In this document: positions 24,701 to 34,713 of the stretch, piece by piece
Layout of the letters: the number at the start of each line of letters is the position of its first letter
Numbering within the stretch: the stretch's first letter is position 1
Assembly (NCBI GenBank): GCA_947034885.2
Contig: OX344754.2
Span: 9,865,001-9,929,000 of the forward strand
Direction of reading: 5' to 3'
DNA length: 64,000 nt
Origin: Thuidium tamariscinum
Taxonomy: Eukaryota; Streptophyta; Bryopsida; Hypnales; Thuidiaceae
Program-made: the position numbers and the translations under genes
Notes under the pieces: generated by a model
Databases searched by the model: none
What the model was told of the DNA's origin: nothing
Seen by the model: only the letters and a program-made list of their open reading frames with translations

Positions 24701-27280
24701 CCGGATTTTTCTCAACAAATTTTGAATATTGGCGTATGTTAATCCTGTCAGCTTGTGGAATATTTGAAGATGCCCCAGAAGTATCGTAACAGCAAGTAAC
24801 TAGTGAGACGGAATGACGTAAACTTCTGACAATCAGCTGGGTATGGAGTACAGGTGCTCGGGATCTGTTGCAAGGTTCTCATGCATCACCAGAGCTCACG
24901 AGGTTTTCATGGACTCGTCCAGCTGCTCACATTCATGTGTAGGTTTTTCCCAGACCTGGATGGTCGTGACACTGCCAGGTGTGTACCACTCGAACTAATT
25001 GTGTTTGAATGTATTTATATTTGAATTGATGGTCTCTGACTGGAAATATGTCCAGGAGTCGTAATCAGATAGGTCGAGACTGCCGAGTTTCTACAATTGG
25101 AGTATTTTTTAGTTCGAGACATTCTTGCGTTACAGGATTCATATCACTTTTAGTGTATAGTCCGTCCAAGAAATGAATTTCTGTGATTGTTTGTTTTTGC
25201 GTTGTAAGTTGTACTCCTTTGTATGAGTATTAAATTTTTTAGAAATCATGGGTTCACTTATTGTAGATCCTGAATTTGAGCCGTCTGCCTTTTGTTTACT
25301 GATATGGAAATGGGCATTACTAGGTTGTACTTGAGAATGCTTATCAGCATTCCGGGAGATCCTCTTCGTAGAATTTTGTTTTATGGAGACAAGGGAATCG
25401 AAGATGCCAATGCTTCTCAGTATAACTCCGTCCCTTCTCATCCTAGCAGCCAAGCGACGCAGGTGAGCTTTCCATTTTCGAGTTGGTGTCACGATCTTGT
25501 TCGAGAGGTTGGATGTGAATGTGGCTTGTAAAGTTTCAGGTCGAGTACTTTGGTCAAAATTAAAGCGACTGATCTTGGAGCCACCCTATCGTCTTCCAAA
25601 AGATATCTTCATCACGTCGGAGTAGTATCTAGTAGTGACTGCAGTTCAATCAGGAATTCCTCTCAATCCTCAGGGTGTGTTTTCATTCTAGTTTTCAGAT
25701 TGTTGACATACTCTGATTTTTCTTGACAGCTCCAAGTTGCTGATTATGTGAAACTCACGAGGGAAAGCACATTACTTGTTCGACATTCGTGGTCTTTGGT
25801 GCTCTACAACACGTTCCAGACGGGTGTAGATGGAGGCTTCACGGATTTGAACCTGGGGGTCCCGGTGCCCGAAGTAGTTGTGGAGGAGATCAGTGATCAG
25901 CTCAAGGAGGCAACAAATGATGAAGATAAAAAAAAGGTCACCCCTGGAGCCCAGAATGAGAAGGTTGCTGTCACTGTCCAGGAGTCGGAAATCAAAACCA
26001 AGGAAAAGAAAGGGAGACCATCTGACGCCGTTCCACGCGTAATGGATGCAAGGACTTCTACTATTCTAGGTATATTAAGGCAACATTTTGAGGCGATCCC
26101 CGACTACCGTAATGGCTTTGGGGTGAAGATTAATGTTCGGTGTACATCTCGGTTTCTGGGTGAAGTGCTGCTGCGCTTGCGGGCAGAATCTGAGGGTTTG
26201 TCAGATTATAGCTCCGATCCTGGATCGTGGCCTGCAATATATGCAGTGGTTATCTCTTTCATTACCACTGGGCTATATGGACCAATACCATCAGTGCACG
26301 TTCCCTTTCTTCTCAGTGAACCTCCCCAAAATAGATCTTGGCGAGCTCCAGGGACGGAAAGTCCCACATCAGTAATTACGGAAGCTGATCAAAAGTTGAA
26401 TAGCAAAGATAAGAGCAAAGCTTTTCATGAGGATTCCGATGATGACCGTGATCACCATGTTCTATTTCTTGAGGGTTCGAAAGACGACGAAGATGTCGTC
26501 TACAGTGAGACAGTTGTTGTGGAACTTGAACCTAAGCAACCAGTTCCTACCCTCGTGGATGCACACATCGTGTTCTCAGATGAAGATGGACATACCGTTC
26601 AAGGCCAGCTTGACTCGATTCCAGTTGGAATTGAAGATCTATTCCAGAAACCACTGCTTCCTCAAAATGTCCCTAACTGTGACCAGCCTGAGTATTTGTT
26701 CTCTCTTTACAAAGCCCTGTTCGAGGCCTGCAGTGGCCCTGGCCGCTTAGGCACTGAGACATTTCCTTTGAAAAATGCAGAGTCCAAACCCGGGGTATCA
26801 ATTCAGGGCGCAGAGAGTGTGAAGCTTCTGGAAGGACAGGCAGATCGTATTGTGGGTGCTATGGAGCAATGGCTGGGTCCCTTCATAGTTGCGGTTAGTG
26901 GAAACTCGTTGATTAGTATGGTGAAAGATGGAGGGATGTTGCATCATCCTGTTTTCTTAGAGGACCGTTTTCACCCTGGAGGAGAGCCTTCAGACCGAGA
27001 TTGGCCAGGCAGCCGCGACGTCATTCTCAGGTTGGAAGATTCCAAGGATCGAGTCGAGCAAAGCTCGGGTGATGCTAATTTCCGAACGATGGCTCCTGAA
27101 GTGGGTAGCAAGGGTGGCTTGGGGAGTTTTTATGTGCTCATTTTCCTCCCTCCGCGGTACCACTTGCTGCTTCGGATGGAAGTGTCGGACTGGTCTACCC
27201 TTGTTCGCATTCGCACGGACCACTGGCCATGCCTGGCCCACGTGGATGAGTTTCTTGAAGCTTTGGTCATGTCAAGGTAG
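21798..27280 (+). CDS. AP5B1: AP-5 adaptor complex beta subunit (AP5B1-like), five exons
   Basis: Exons 21798-22566, 23514-24571, 24854-24978, 25324-25462 and 25730-27280 join in frame to 1213 aa, close to the roughly 1.1-kb-residue plant homologues. The protein is a helical, Leu-rich solenoid with an acidic, Lys/Glu-rich hinge (around residues 750-780) and a C-terminal appendage-like region, as in adaptor large subunits. Recognisable stretches are WEQLFLDFKDSSELQQKWLT at the start and DTARLYLRMLISIPGDPLRR across the third to fourth exon join. AP-5 works on late endosomes in animals; the plant role is little known. The start is the first ATG of the long frame. The 3' UTR probably runs to an AATAAA at 27998. 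Identification rests on remembered similarity to the plant AP5B family. Confidence 0.8.
23124..23205 (+). repeat. Fragment of CATAACCGGTTGTT-ended element in AP-5 beta intron 1
   Basis: CATAACCAGTTGTTGACTTT and the following 60 bases match one arm of the element at 46925-47369 and the start of the copy at 62341. Only one end is present. Confidence 0.6.
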
Positions 27281-28050
27281 TGTGATCTTCCTCCATCTAG
27301 ACTCCTGAAATTTTTTTGGCAAAGAGTAGATTGGCTATTATTTGTGCATTTCAGAGTACTTTTGTAAGGCACGATACTCAGTGTTGATTGCTTCCAACGC
27401 TGGAATGAGAGGACCCATAGGCGGGGCCAAGAGCAGAGTGTACTGTGAAACCATCTTTTCTTAATTTTCAAAGATGAGTCTTCACCATTGGAAGCTTCAA
27501 GATGAGTCTCCAATCACAAAGCATGAAGATTATAGAGTTCGACGTTGAAAACCGTTATCCATTGGGTGAGAACTTCCAATGTTGTTGAAGGATGTGGCCA
27601 CATGTCCTGTCCAATGATGAACATGGCTACTCTGAAACCCACTATTCCCTGTGTCGTGGTTGAAGTGCGGACAACAGCATATCTCTACCTCCGAGATCCT
27701 GACAAAGGTTATGGCCCGAGCGTAGGAGCTATTATTAGCTGATCTATCGGATATCAGTAGCTTCTTCTCATTTTAATGGACTCAACCGACAATGGTCTAG
27801 TATTGCAGCAGAGTGCAGGTACTGCAGGAGACCTGCTTGTAGAGTAGATATTTGGTTATCATTCCATGGGGGCACCATATTGGTGGTTTTCAGGGCCATT
27901 ATAACAGGATTTCATACAGTTGACGTTTGGGAGAACTGCAAAGCTTCATTTTGTGTGGGATACTCTTTTAGTGTAGGCATCGATACTCAGATTTATCAAT
28001 AAAAGAGACGTTCAAGAGTAGTTCTCCTGCCTCGAGTTTTCACCTACCTG
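27281..28050 (+). terminator. 3' UTR and polyadenylation region of AP-5 beta
   Basis: A single AATAAA signal lies at 27998-28003 on the plus strand, about 720 bases after the stop. A 65-codon open frame at 27545 has no family resemblance and is treated as untranslated. The convergent ATP synthase e gene ends its coding part at 28261, so the two 3' ends lie within about 250 bases of each other and may overlap. Confidence 0.45.
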
Positions 28051-28260
28051 CCGTTTTCACCTTCCATTTGCGTTAGAGAGAAGGGCACTCTTCGGAGCTT
28101 TTGCCTGTAGAAAACGCACACACTGAGGAACACCCGATCTTGGAATGGATTCCATCACTGCCGACCGCTGAACCAAAAATTAATGCACCAAAACTCAAGC
28201 ACAGATTTCTTAACCCTAACCCTTGAAAGTGACGAGCAAAGGAAGGAAAATCACCTTGAG

Positions 28261-28467
28261 TTAGACGAGCTTCATGCTGCCGTAGACAACTCCAACGGAA
28301 ACAGCAGACATCCTGGCCACCTGCGAAGATAGATCAGAAGGAGGTCAATAACGGGGAAGGAAGTGAGGCAAGCAGTGAAGAAAGAAGAATGAGGAAAGGT
28401 TACTGAGTTTTAGGAGACTACTGACAAGGGCCAAGGTGCTGGTGCCGGAATAAGGACCCCCGGCCAT
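28261..28467 (-). CDS. Mitochondrial ATP synthase subunit e (plant type), micro-gene, 33 aa
   Basis: Exon 1 is 28467-28426 and exon 2 is 28320-28261. They join phase 0 at CTT|GTCAGT...TTCGCAG|GTG to give 33 residues: MAGGPYSGTSTLALVARM, then SAVSVGVVYGSMKLV. The PYSGTSTLALVAR and VVYGS.KL blocks match the short plant ATP synthase e chains, which sit in the membrane Fo part and help dimerise the enzyme. The usual plant chain is about 54 aa with a basic tail; this one stops after KLV. A candidate downstream exon exists (acceptor TTCTACAG, first base about 28124) that would supply a basic tail if a weak GTCTAA donor before the stop were used. Far too short for ORF callers. Confidence 0.75.
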
Positions 28468-28569
28468 TGCTGGCAAGTTTGCAAGAAGGGCAGCGGAGTG
28501 GCAGAACGGAAGCGCAGAAACGACGACGACAGCAACGAAACAAAGTTTGCGAGGTAGATGATGACCTTG

Positions 28570-28760
28570 TTTGCTCGCTCAAGAGTTCAGAGAGCGCATT
28601 TTAACGAATGAACTATTTCGTGGATGGGTCGTTCCTCGTTCATCCATTTGTAACTGGTGGTCCGTTCTCCTAGTTTAAGGTTCCATTATCTTTCGGAGAC
28701 CACTAATTTACAGGAAAAATTTCAAGTTTCGCCGCTTCGATCCGCGTTAGAGAATAGTGC
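28570..28760. promoter_or_regulatory. Short shared promoter between ATP synthase e and IMPDH
   Basis: The e-chain gene points left from 28467, and the probable IMPDH leader exon points right and ends at 28840. Only a few hundred bases remain for both promoters, so a bidirectional promoter is likely. No TATA box or known operator could be assigned. Confidence 0.4.
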
Positions 28761-30103
28761 AGAAATGCGTGCTCCTTGTAATTGAAGCTGCCACATTTCG
28801 GTTTTTCTGCACCCCGAGAATCCATTTCACGATTTCTCAGGTAATCCTCGCCGCGCTGCACTACTCTTGTTGTCATTCCTCTTTAGAATCTCTCTTGTTG
28901 GATGTCTTCCTCTTGTTGCTGGTGATGTTCCTCTATACAGCCTTTTTCTTTATTTCCTTCATTGAAAAACATTGGAATTCTTGCTCATTTTCCTAAATCC
29001 AGAGGACTTGGGGCTTACTTAGGGTTTAGGGTTTTGTAGCGATCGAGCATGCGACTTGGTGACAATTTAATTAGAGACTGCATGTTGGTGAAGTTTAGTG
29101 AAATCAATTCCAAGTCAATGAGGTTTCTCAGTGGCTGATCTTTGTGCGTGCATGACTGTAGACTTGCGTGGGAGCGATTTTTCGGCCTTTAGCGTTGAGT
29201 TTCGTGCAAGCACATTTTACAGCGGGAATACTTGTCGCGTACCGAGAAACTGTTTGGATTCGACATCAGCAACTGTGTGCAGGTATTTCTCGGTGAACAA
29301 TTGGTTTGAATTATTCATGCTGCTCATTTGGCAAAGCACTGGCACCGAAGGCTTGAACTTTAGAAGTTCATACAGCACACCATTGAGGGTAATTTCTTGA
29401 GTATAATGAGGACAGAGCACGTAGAACGCTGTTTAGGGTTTAGGTCAATTCAAGTTGATTGCTAATCCAACTGGAAGGCAGCCTGTATTTGTTCGAATTC
29501 TCGAATAATTGGAAATCGTAGACTCAGTATCAGGGCAATTTGAGTTCAGAAAAATCCGAGTTGAAATATCCGAGTTGGGTCACGTACTCGATCCCTAGTT
29601 GACCTCGACTAGTATTGGAACGATGTTGATCTGACTGGAATTCAGTGTGCTTCAGTTCACACAAGTTTCATAAACCAGATTGACGCGTAAACAATAATGC
29701 AAATACGTGACTCGCTAGCTAGCTTCAATACCCAGGCCAGGACGTTATGCGGGGACACTGTTTTTGGTGCTATCGGTAACATGATTTTAAACGCTAGAAA
29801 TTTAGTAAATATGTGGACAAGAGAGTTGGTAGTAATCTGCCCTAAGAGATGAAAACCTGAAGTTTTATTCCGGTTTGAACTGCGTTTGTGACTTTGGAGG
29901 CAATTGTTGTGCCAGCACAGTAACAGAGGTTTTGAATGGATATGGTAGAAAATTTGAGCATTTTAATTGATTTCTTGTAACGTAATTCTTTGTTTATTGA
30001 TATCTGTCAATAACGTTGAAGAGTGGATCCTCTGCGATTTTGTAGTTAACGAATTCATCGGGAGTTCATGTGATTCCACGGCTGTGCGTTCGTTCACTCA
30101 GCG
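28761..30103 (+). promoter_or_regulatory. Probable 5' leader exon and 1.26-kb leader intron of IMPDH
   Basis: A good donor at 28841 (TTTCTCAG|GTAATC) and a good acceptor ending at 30101 (TTCACTCAG|CGATG) fit a leader intron that joins a pyrimidine-rich leader exon to two bases before the ATG. Leader introns are common in plant housekeeping genes. The interval has no convincing coding sequence. Open frames at 28757 and 29131 are treated as chance. Confidence 0.5.
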
Positions 30104-32630
30104 ATGACTTCCAAAGGCGACCTCCCCTTGGCGAGCGATGGCTTTTCGGCTGCCGCTTTGTTCGAGCAAGGCTTCTCCTATACTTACGACGACCTCATTT
30201 TCCTTCCGGGGTCTATCGACTTCTCGGTGGACGCCGTGGATCTTACAACCTCGCTCACGCGCAACCTTCGATTGCGGACGCCTTGCGTTTCCTCGCCCAT
30301 GGACACCATAACCGAGGCTTCCATGGCAGTCGCCATGGCCGCTGTCGGCGGAATTGGCTTCGTGCACTGCAACAACACACCCCAGGAGCAATCCACAATC
30401 GTGAGGCGCGCGAAGCAGCAGCGAGTCGGTTACGTTCCGAATCCAGTTTGTGTTCACCCGTCTGACTCCATCGCCACTCTCGACGCCTTGAAAGCGAGTT
30501 TGGGGTTTTCCTCCGCGGTCGTGACAGAAGATGGAGCCCTCGGGTCGCGCCTCGTTGGTGTGATTACAAGCAGAGATGTGGATTTTGTACACGATCGGAG
30601 CACCGAAATCCGGGAAGTCATGAGCCGTGACGTCGTGACTGCGCCTGCGGGTACCGCATTGGAAGAAGCTTCGAGGGTTTTGATTCTAAGCAAGAAGAGT
30701 TTGCTTCCCTTGGTGACGGAGGATGGAACCTTTGTGGAGCTTCTGTGTCGGACGGACCTCAAGGCGCATCATGAGTTACCACCCCTTGGACCTCCGTCCC
30801 TTGGTTCTGATGGGAAAATTTTAGTTGGTGCGGCAATTGGCACCCGGGAGAGTGACGAAGAGAGGTTGGGGATGCTGGTGGAAGCGGGGGTGAATGTGGT
30901 CATTGTGGATAGTTCCCAAGGGGATTCCATGTACCAGAGGCAGATGATTGAGTATGTGAAGAAGGCGCACCCGGGGCTGGATGTCATCGGGGGGAATGTG
31001 GTGACTGTGCGCCAAGCCAAGAATCTGATTGAGGCGGGGGTGGATGGGTTGCGGGTTGGGATGGGGTCCGGGTCGATTTGCACGACACAGGAGGTGTGTG
31101 CTGTTGGAAGGGGCCAAGTACGTCTTACTCCCTGAACCCTCACAATGCTCGTCTTTTTGTTTGAACAAGCAGTTTGCACTTAGAGTCGACTAATGCAACA
31201 ACACCAAAACGTTTTCATGAGGTGCAGCTTTTCACTGAGACAATTTTTGGATTCATTAGGATTTTGCAAGAACTGTGCGGATGGAAACGTGAAATTGTAA
31301 CACAATATAAGAGATTGTCTGCACCTAGAACGCAAGCTATTGCCACGCAACAACACCAAAAAGTTTTCACAAGTGGTAATAGTCGTGACACTGTTTGCAT
31401 TTAACATAAGTAACTGTCGTTCGGTGGTAGTTCCTCTCGATTGCGGATCTTAGGTTGAGCATTGCTTGGGTCGATTCTGATCACATGGGCTGTGGCGAAT
31501 GCAGGGAACTGCCGTCTACAAGACCGCAGCAGTGGCTAACGCATTGGGAGTACCTATCATAGCTGACGGAGGGATTTCCAAGTCGGGGCACGTAGTGAAG
31601 GCACTATCGTTAGGAGCTTCAACAGTCATGATGGGAAGTTTTCTTGCTGGCACGAATGAGGCACCGGGGAACTTTTTTTTCCAGGTAACTTTTTTTTCTC
31701 AACGATGTCTGTCTGGGCTCTAGTATAGGTATGAGGCACGGTCATCGTGAATTGGTACTTTTCTTTTCTTCCTTTTTTTCTCTCATGACAAGCCCTCTTT
31801 CACATGACTCTCGCTCGAGAACACCCTTGGCTTCTAAGTTCAATACAAAGAAGAATATACAGGGAATGTGCAATTACAGATTAAATTTTGTGATCGTTGT
31901 CTCTCGTCTCATGGCTCGTAGCTCCTTTGAATTTTACTCTTGCTCTGTGGTCCTAGGCGTGAAGGTGACACTGTCATTTTTTAGTACCTTTCTATCAAAT
32001 GAAGACAGAATACATGCGTGTCAAAACACTAAAATACCATCTGGTTGTTACGCTAATCCATGACTATATCTTGGATAGGAAACCTGAGGTGTTTATTGCA
32101 TTGCAGGTTCTCATTTTCAGCCTCTTAATTAGAGCTTGGCCTTCCCTGATCCACTGCTTTCTATTGATTTTGTTAGGACGGCGTGAAACTCAAAAGCTAC
32201 AGGGGAATGGGTTCGTTGGAAGCGATGAGGAAGGGTAGTGATGCCCGCTATCTCGGGGACAAAACACGCTTGAAGATCGCACAAGGAGTGTCAGGCTCTG
32301 TAGCTGCCAAAGGCTCAGTGCTTCGCCTTGTCCCGTACACTTTGCAGGCTGTGAAGCAGGGATTACAAGATTTAGGAGTGCCTTCTGTCAAGGCCGCCCA
32401 TGATGGTCTGAATGCTGGTGTTATCAGGCTTGAGGTGTGTATTGTTTTTTTTCTACCCATCGGTAGTTGTGAAGCGTGACTAATTTTTAAATGATGGGCA
32501 TTTTTTCACTTTCGTTGACGTTGTAGATTGACCAAATGATATCCATGGTGGCATGCAGGTGAGAACAGGTGCTGCTCAAAGAGAAGGTGGAATCCATGAT
32601 CTTGTATCTTATGAGCAGAGGAGGTTTTGA
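30104..32630 (+). CDS. IMPDH: Inosine-5'-monophosphate dehydrogenase, four coding exons
   Basis: Exons 30104-31117, 31505-31684, 32177-32434 and 32559-32630 join, all in phase 0, to 507 aa, the usual length. It oxidises IMP to XMP with NAD+, the rate-limiting step of guanine nucleotide synthesis, in the cytosol. The N-terminal barrel half contains [13 protein letters not shown] and SSPMDTITE. The two CBS modules span about residues 112-230 (VITSRDV and the [10 protein letters not shown] linker). The catalytic loop [11 protein letters not shown] has Cys326. The flap has [10 protein letters not shown], and the Arg-Tyr pair lies in SDARYLGD. The C-terminus has [10 protein letters not shown]. All key residues are present, so it looks functional. 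The ATG follows directly on a predicted leader-intron acceptor. Confidence 0.95.
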
Positions 32631-34713
32631 TGAAACACACAATCATATCGTATTTACAAAACGAGAATTTGGAGCTCCATGGACTGGACTGAATTTTTCC
32701 TAGAGTTGTGGTCCGTTTTGGAAGATGGGGTCAAGCACTTAGGGGTGCTTCCCTATGAGAGTAAAGTAAGCACAGGGAAATAGCCCTGTATAAGTTAGTT
32801 CGTTGAATTTTTGTTTCAACATTAATTTTGCATTGGGTTGAGATCCTGTACCGTATTTCCTTTTCTCTGAAGGAGAGGCACTATTTGCTACTCATTTTGT
32901 ACATATGTTGAGAGACTGTTTTCCCTTGGTTGGAATTCACATGTTCTAAACTTCTGGTTCACACCATGATTGTTTTAGTTATATCAAACACGTGAAGATT
33001 TCAAATTATTTTATAAGTGTATCGTGTGTATTTGATATGCATTTTCTACATTTTTGCACCGTTATTTCAAGTTTCCTCTAATAGAAACTTGCAGTTTTCA
33101 AGAAAGAGAGTTACAATTTATAGAAAACATGTGATTTCATCTCTAAAAACATAAAACATAAGTAAATAGACACAAAATGGGAGCATACAGAGTGATGAGT
33201 TAAGGGTTTTGAAGTAACTCTGTGGTCATAGGCCCATCCTTTCAGGACTAATATTGCTTTATTGAAATCATTTTGTGCATGGTGCACAACTGAGTGATCC
33301 TAGAACTATTTTTGAAATTTAGTGCAATATGCTACCTCTCAAGAGAAATAGGCATCAACTTTGGCTATCTTGAGAGTGAGTAGTAGCAAAACAAAATAAA
33401 AAAGAAAGGATTTTGCAAGATGTGAAGGATTATTGGGAGTATTATGACACAAAAGTAACTAAATATATGCTAGTTCTACTATAGAAGAAGTTGCAAATTG
33501 GCTACCAAATTTCATTGTTTGTTGTAATTTTGACTAAAATGGCTCCATTAAAGGCCCTTTTTTACAATGTACTAGTAGCGCAAGGATTTTTTTTAGTAGA
33601 AACCAAGCAAAATTTAGCCAGTTTTGGGAACAATGGTGCACAAAGACTAACCAATTGATCTATTACCAAGCTACAATACGGTAAAGGTGATCTCCCATGT
33701 GTGATCACGTTCCCATTCTGACAGCTCAGACTGCTCGATTTCCAATCAGCTCAACAATGACCCACAGGAGGTACAACAATGTCCACAAGGTGTACATTGA
33801 AAGCATACAATGATCAGGGTGTACATTGAAAACCTTCCATCGATTTTGTGACCATCCTTAGGTTGGAAATAGGTTTGCGTACATGTTGAGGATAGGACAA
33901 GTTAAATCTTCACAAAAATAATTTATGATAACTTTGTGTTTGAGGAAAAAAAATTCAAAATTATGAAATCCATCTGAAATCTACTTCTCTACAGGGGAAG
34001 ATTCTTCCCTGAACTTTCCCCAATTGCAGATATGCTGAGTTGCTTGTTTGCTCGGCAATAGGTGATCATCCTGATACACCTTACTTAATTCAACTTTATC
34101 GAATCATAAAATATCATTCTGGGAAGTAACGTGGCAAGCAGGCCATCTGAAAAGGTGTCTGATGTGAAAGAAAATGAAATAATATGTATCATAACGTGGC
34201 TTACCATCAATATGCCCGTTATTGTATCCACATAAGAAACATATAAGAAGCACAGTGAGATCAGGAAAACTACAGATGTAAGTTAGTTCCTATTCAGGCA
34301 ACATAAAACACAATAGACCAAAAAAAGAACTCCTAATACCAGGATGCTGTACAGGCAGAAGTTGTCACTGCTAGTTATGTAGCTGTAACATAAAATTTAG
34401 TTAAGATTCCCTAATTTCAATGGGAATCGAATAGTAGTACATGTGAATTTTCTTTTGAGAGCAATGAATTGCTGAACCTAATGGAGAAGGTGATGAAAAT
34501 TGGCACCTAACTCGTAAACGTGGCATCCAATCTTTTCGGTAGAAGGCGCACAAACTCCATCCTCCTGGTACGTGACGTATTTCAAATGAGTCTCAAAAAA
34601 TATGAGTGACGAATTCAAGTAATTCCTGATTCTGCATTTATATAATAAAGGAGTGAGATTGCGGTTGTAGTATTATGCTCCCTAGCAGGATTATCTTGAA
34701 GCTTCCTTAGTTG
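32631..34713. other. Convergent intergenic region, IMPDH to trehalase
   Basis: Holds the 3' UTRs of both genes and AT-rich spacer. No gene, RNA or clear repeat was recognised. A short direct duplication (GTGTACATTGAAA) occurs at about 33790 and 33820. Confidence 0.5.

Noticed and set aside
25261-25323. Extending AP-5 beta exon 4 upstream using the open frame from 25292
   Set aside because: An in-frame stop lies just above, and the acceptor ending at 25323 (ATTACTAG) joins in phase to give the DTARLYLRML match.
27545-27742. 65-codon frame after AP-5 beta
   Set aside because: It lies between the AP-5 beta stop and its AATAAA and has no recognised content; treated as 3' UTR.
30070-31179. Several long frames on both strands over IMPDH exon 1
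   Set aside because: These are frame shadows of a GC-rich coding exon. Only the frame from 30104 gives the IMPDH domains.
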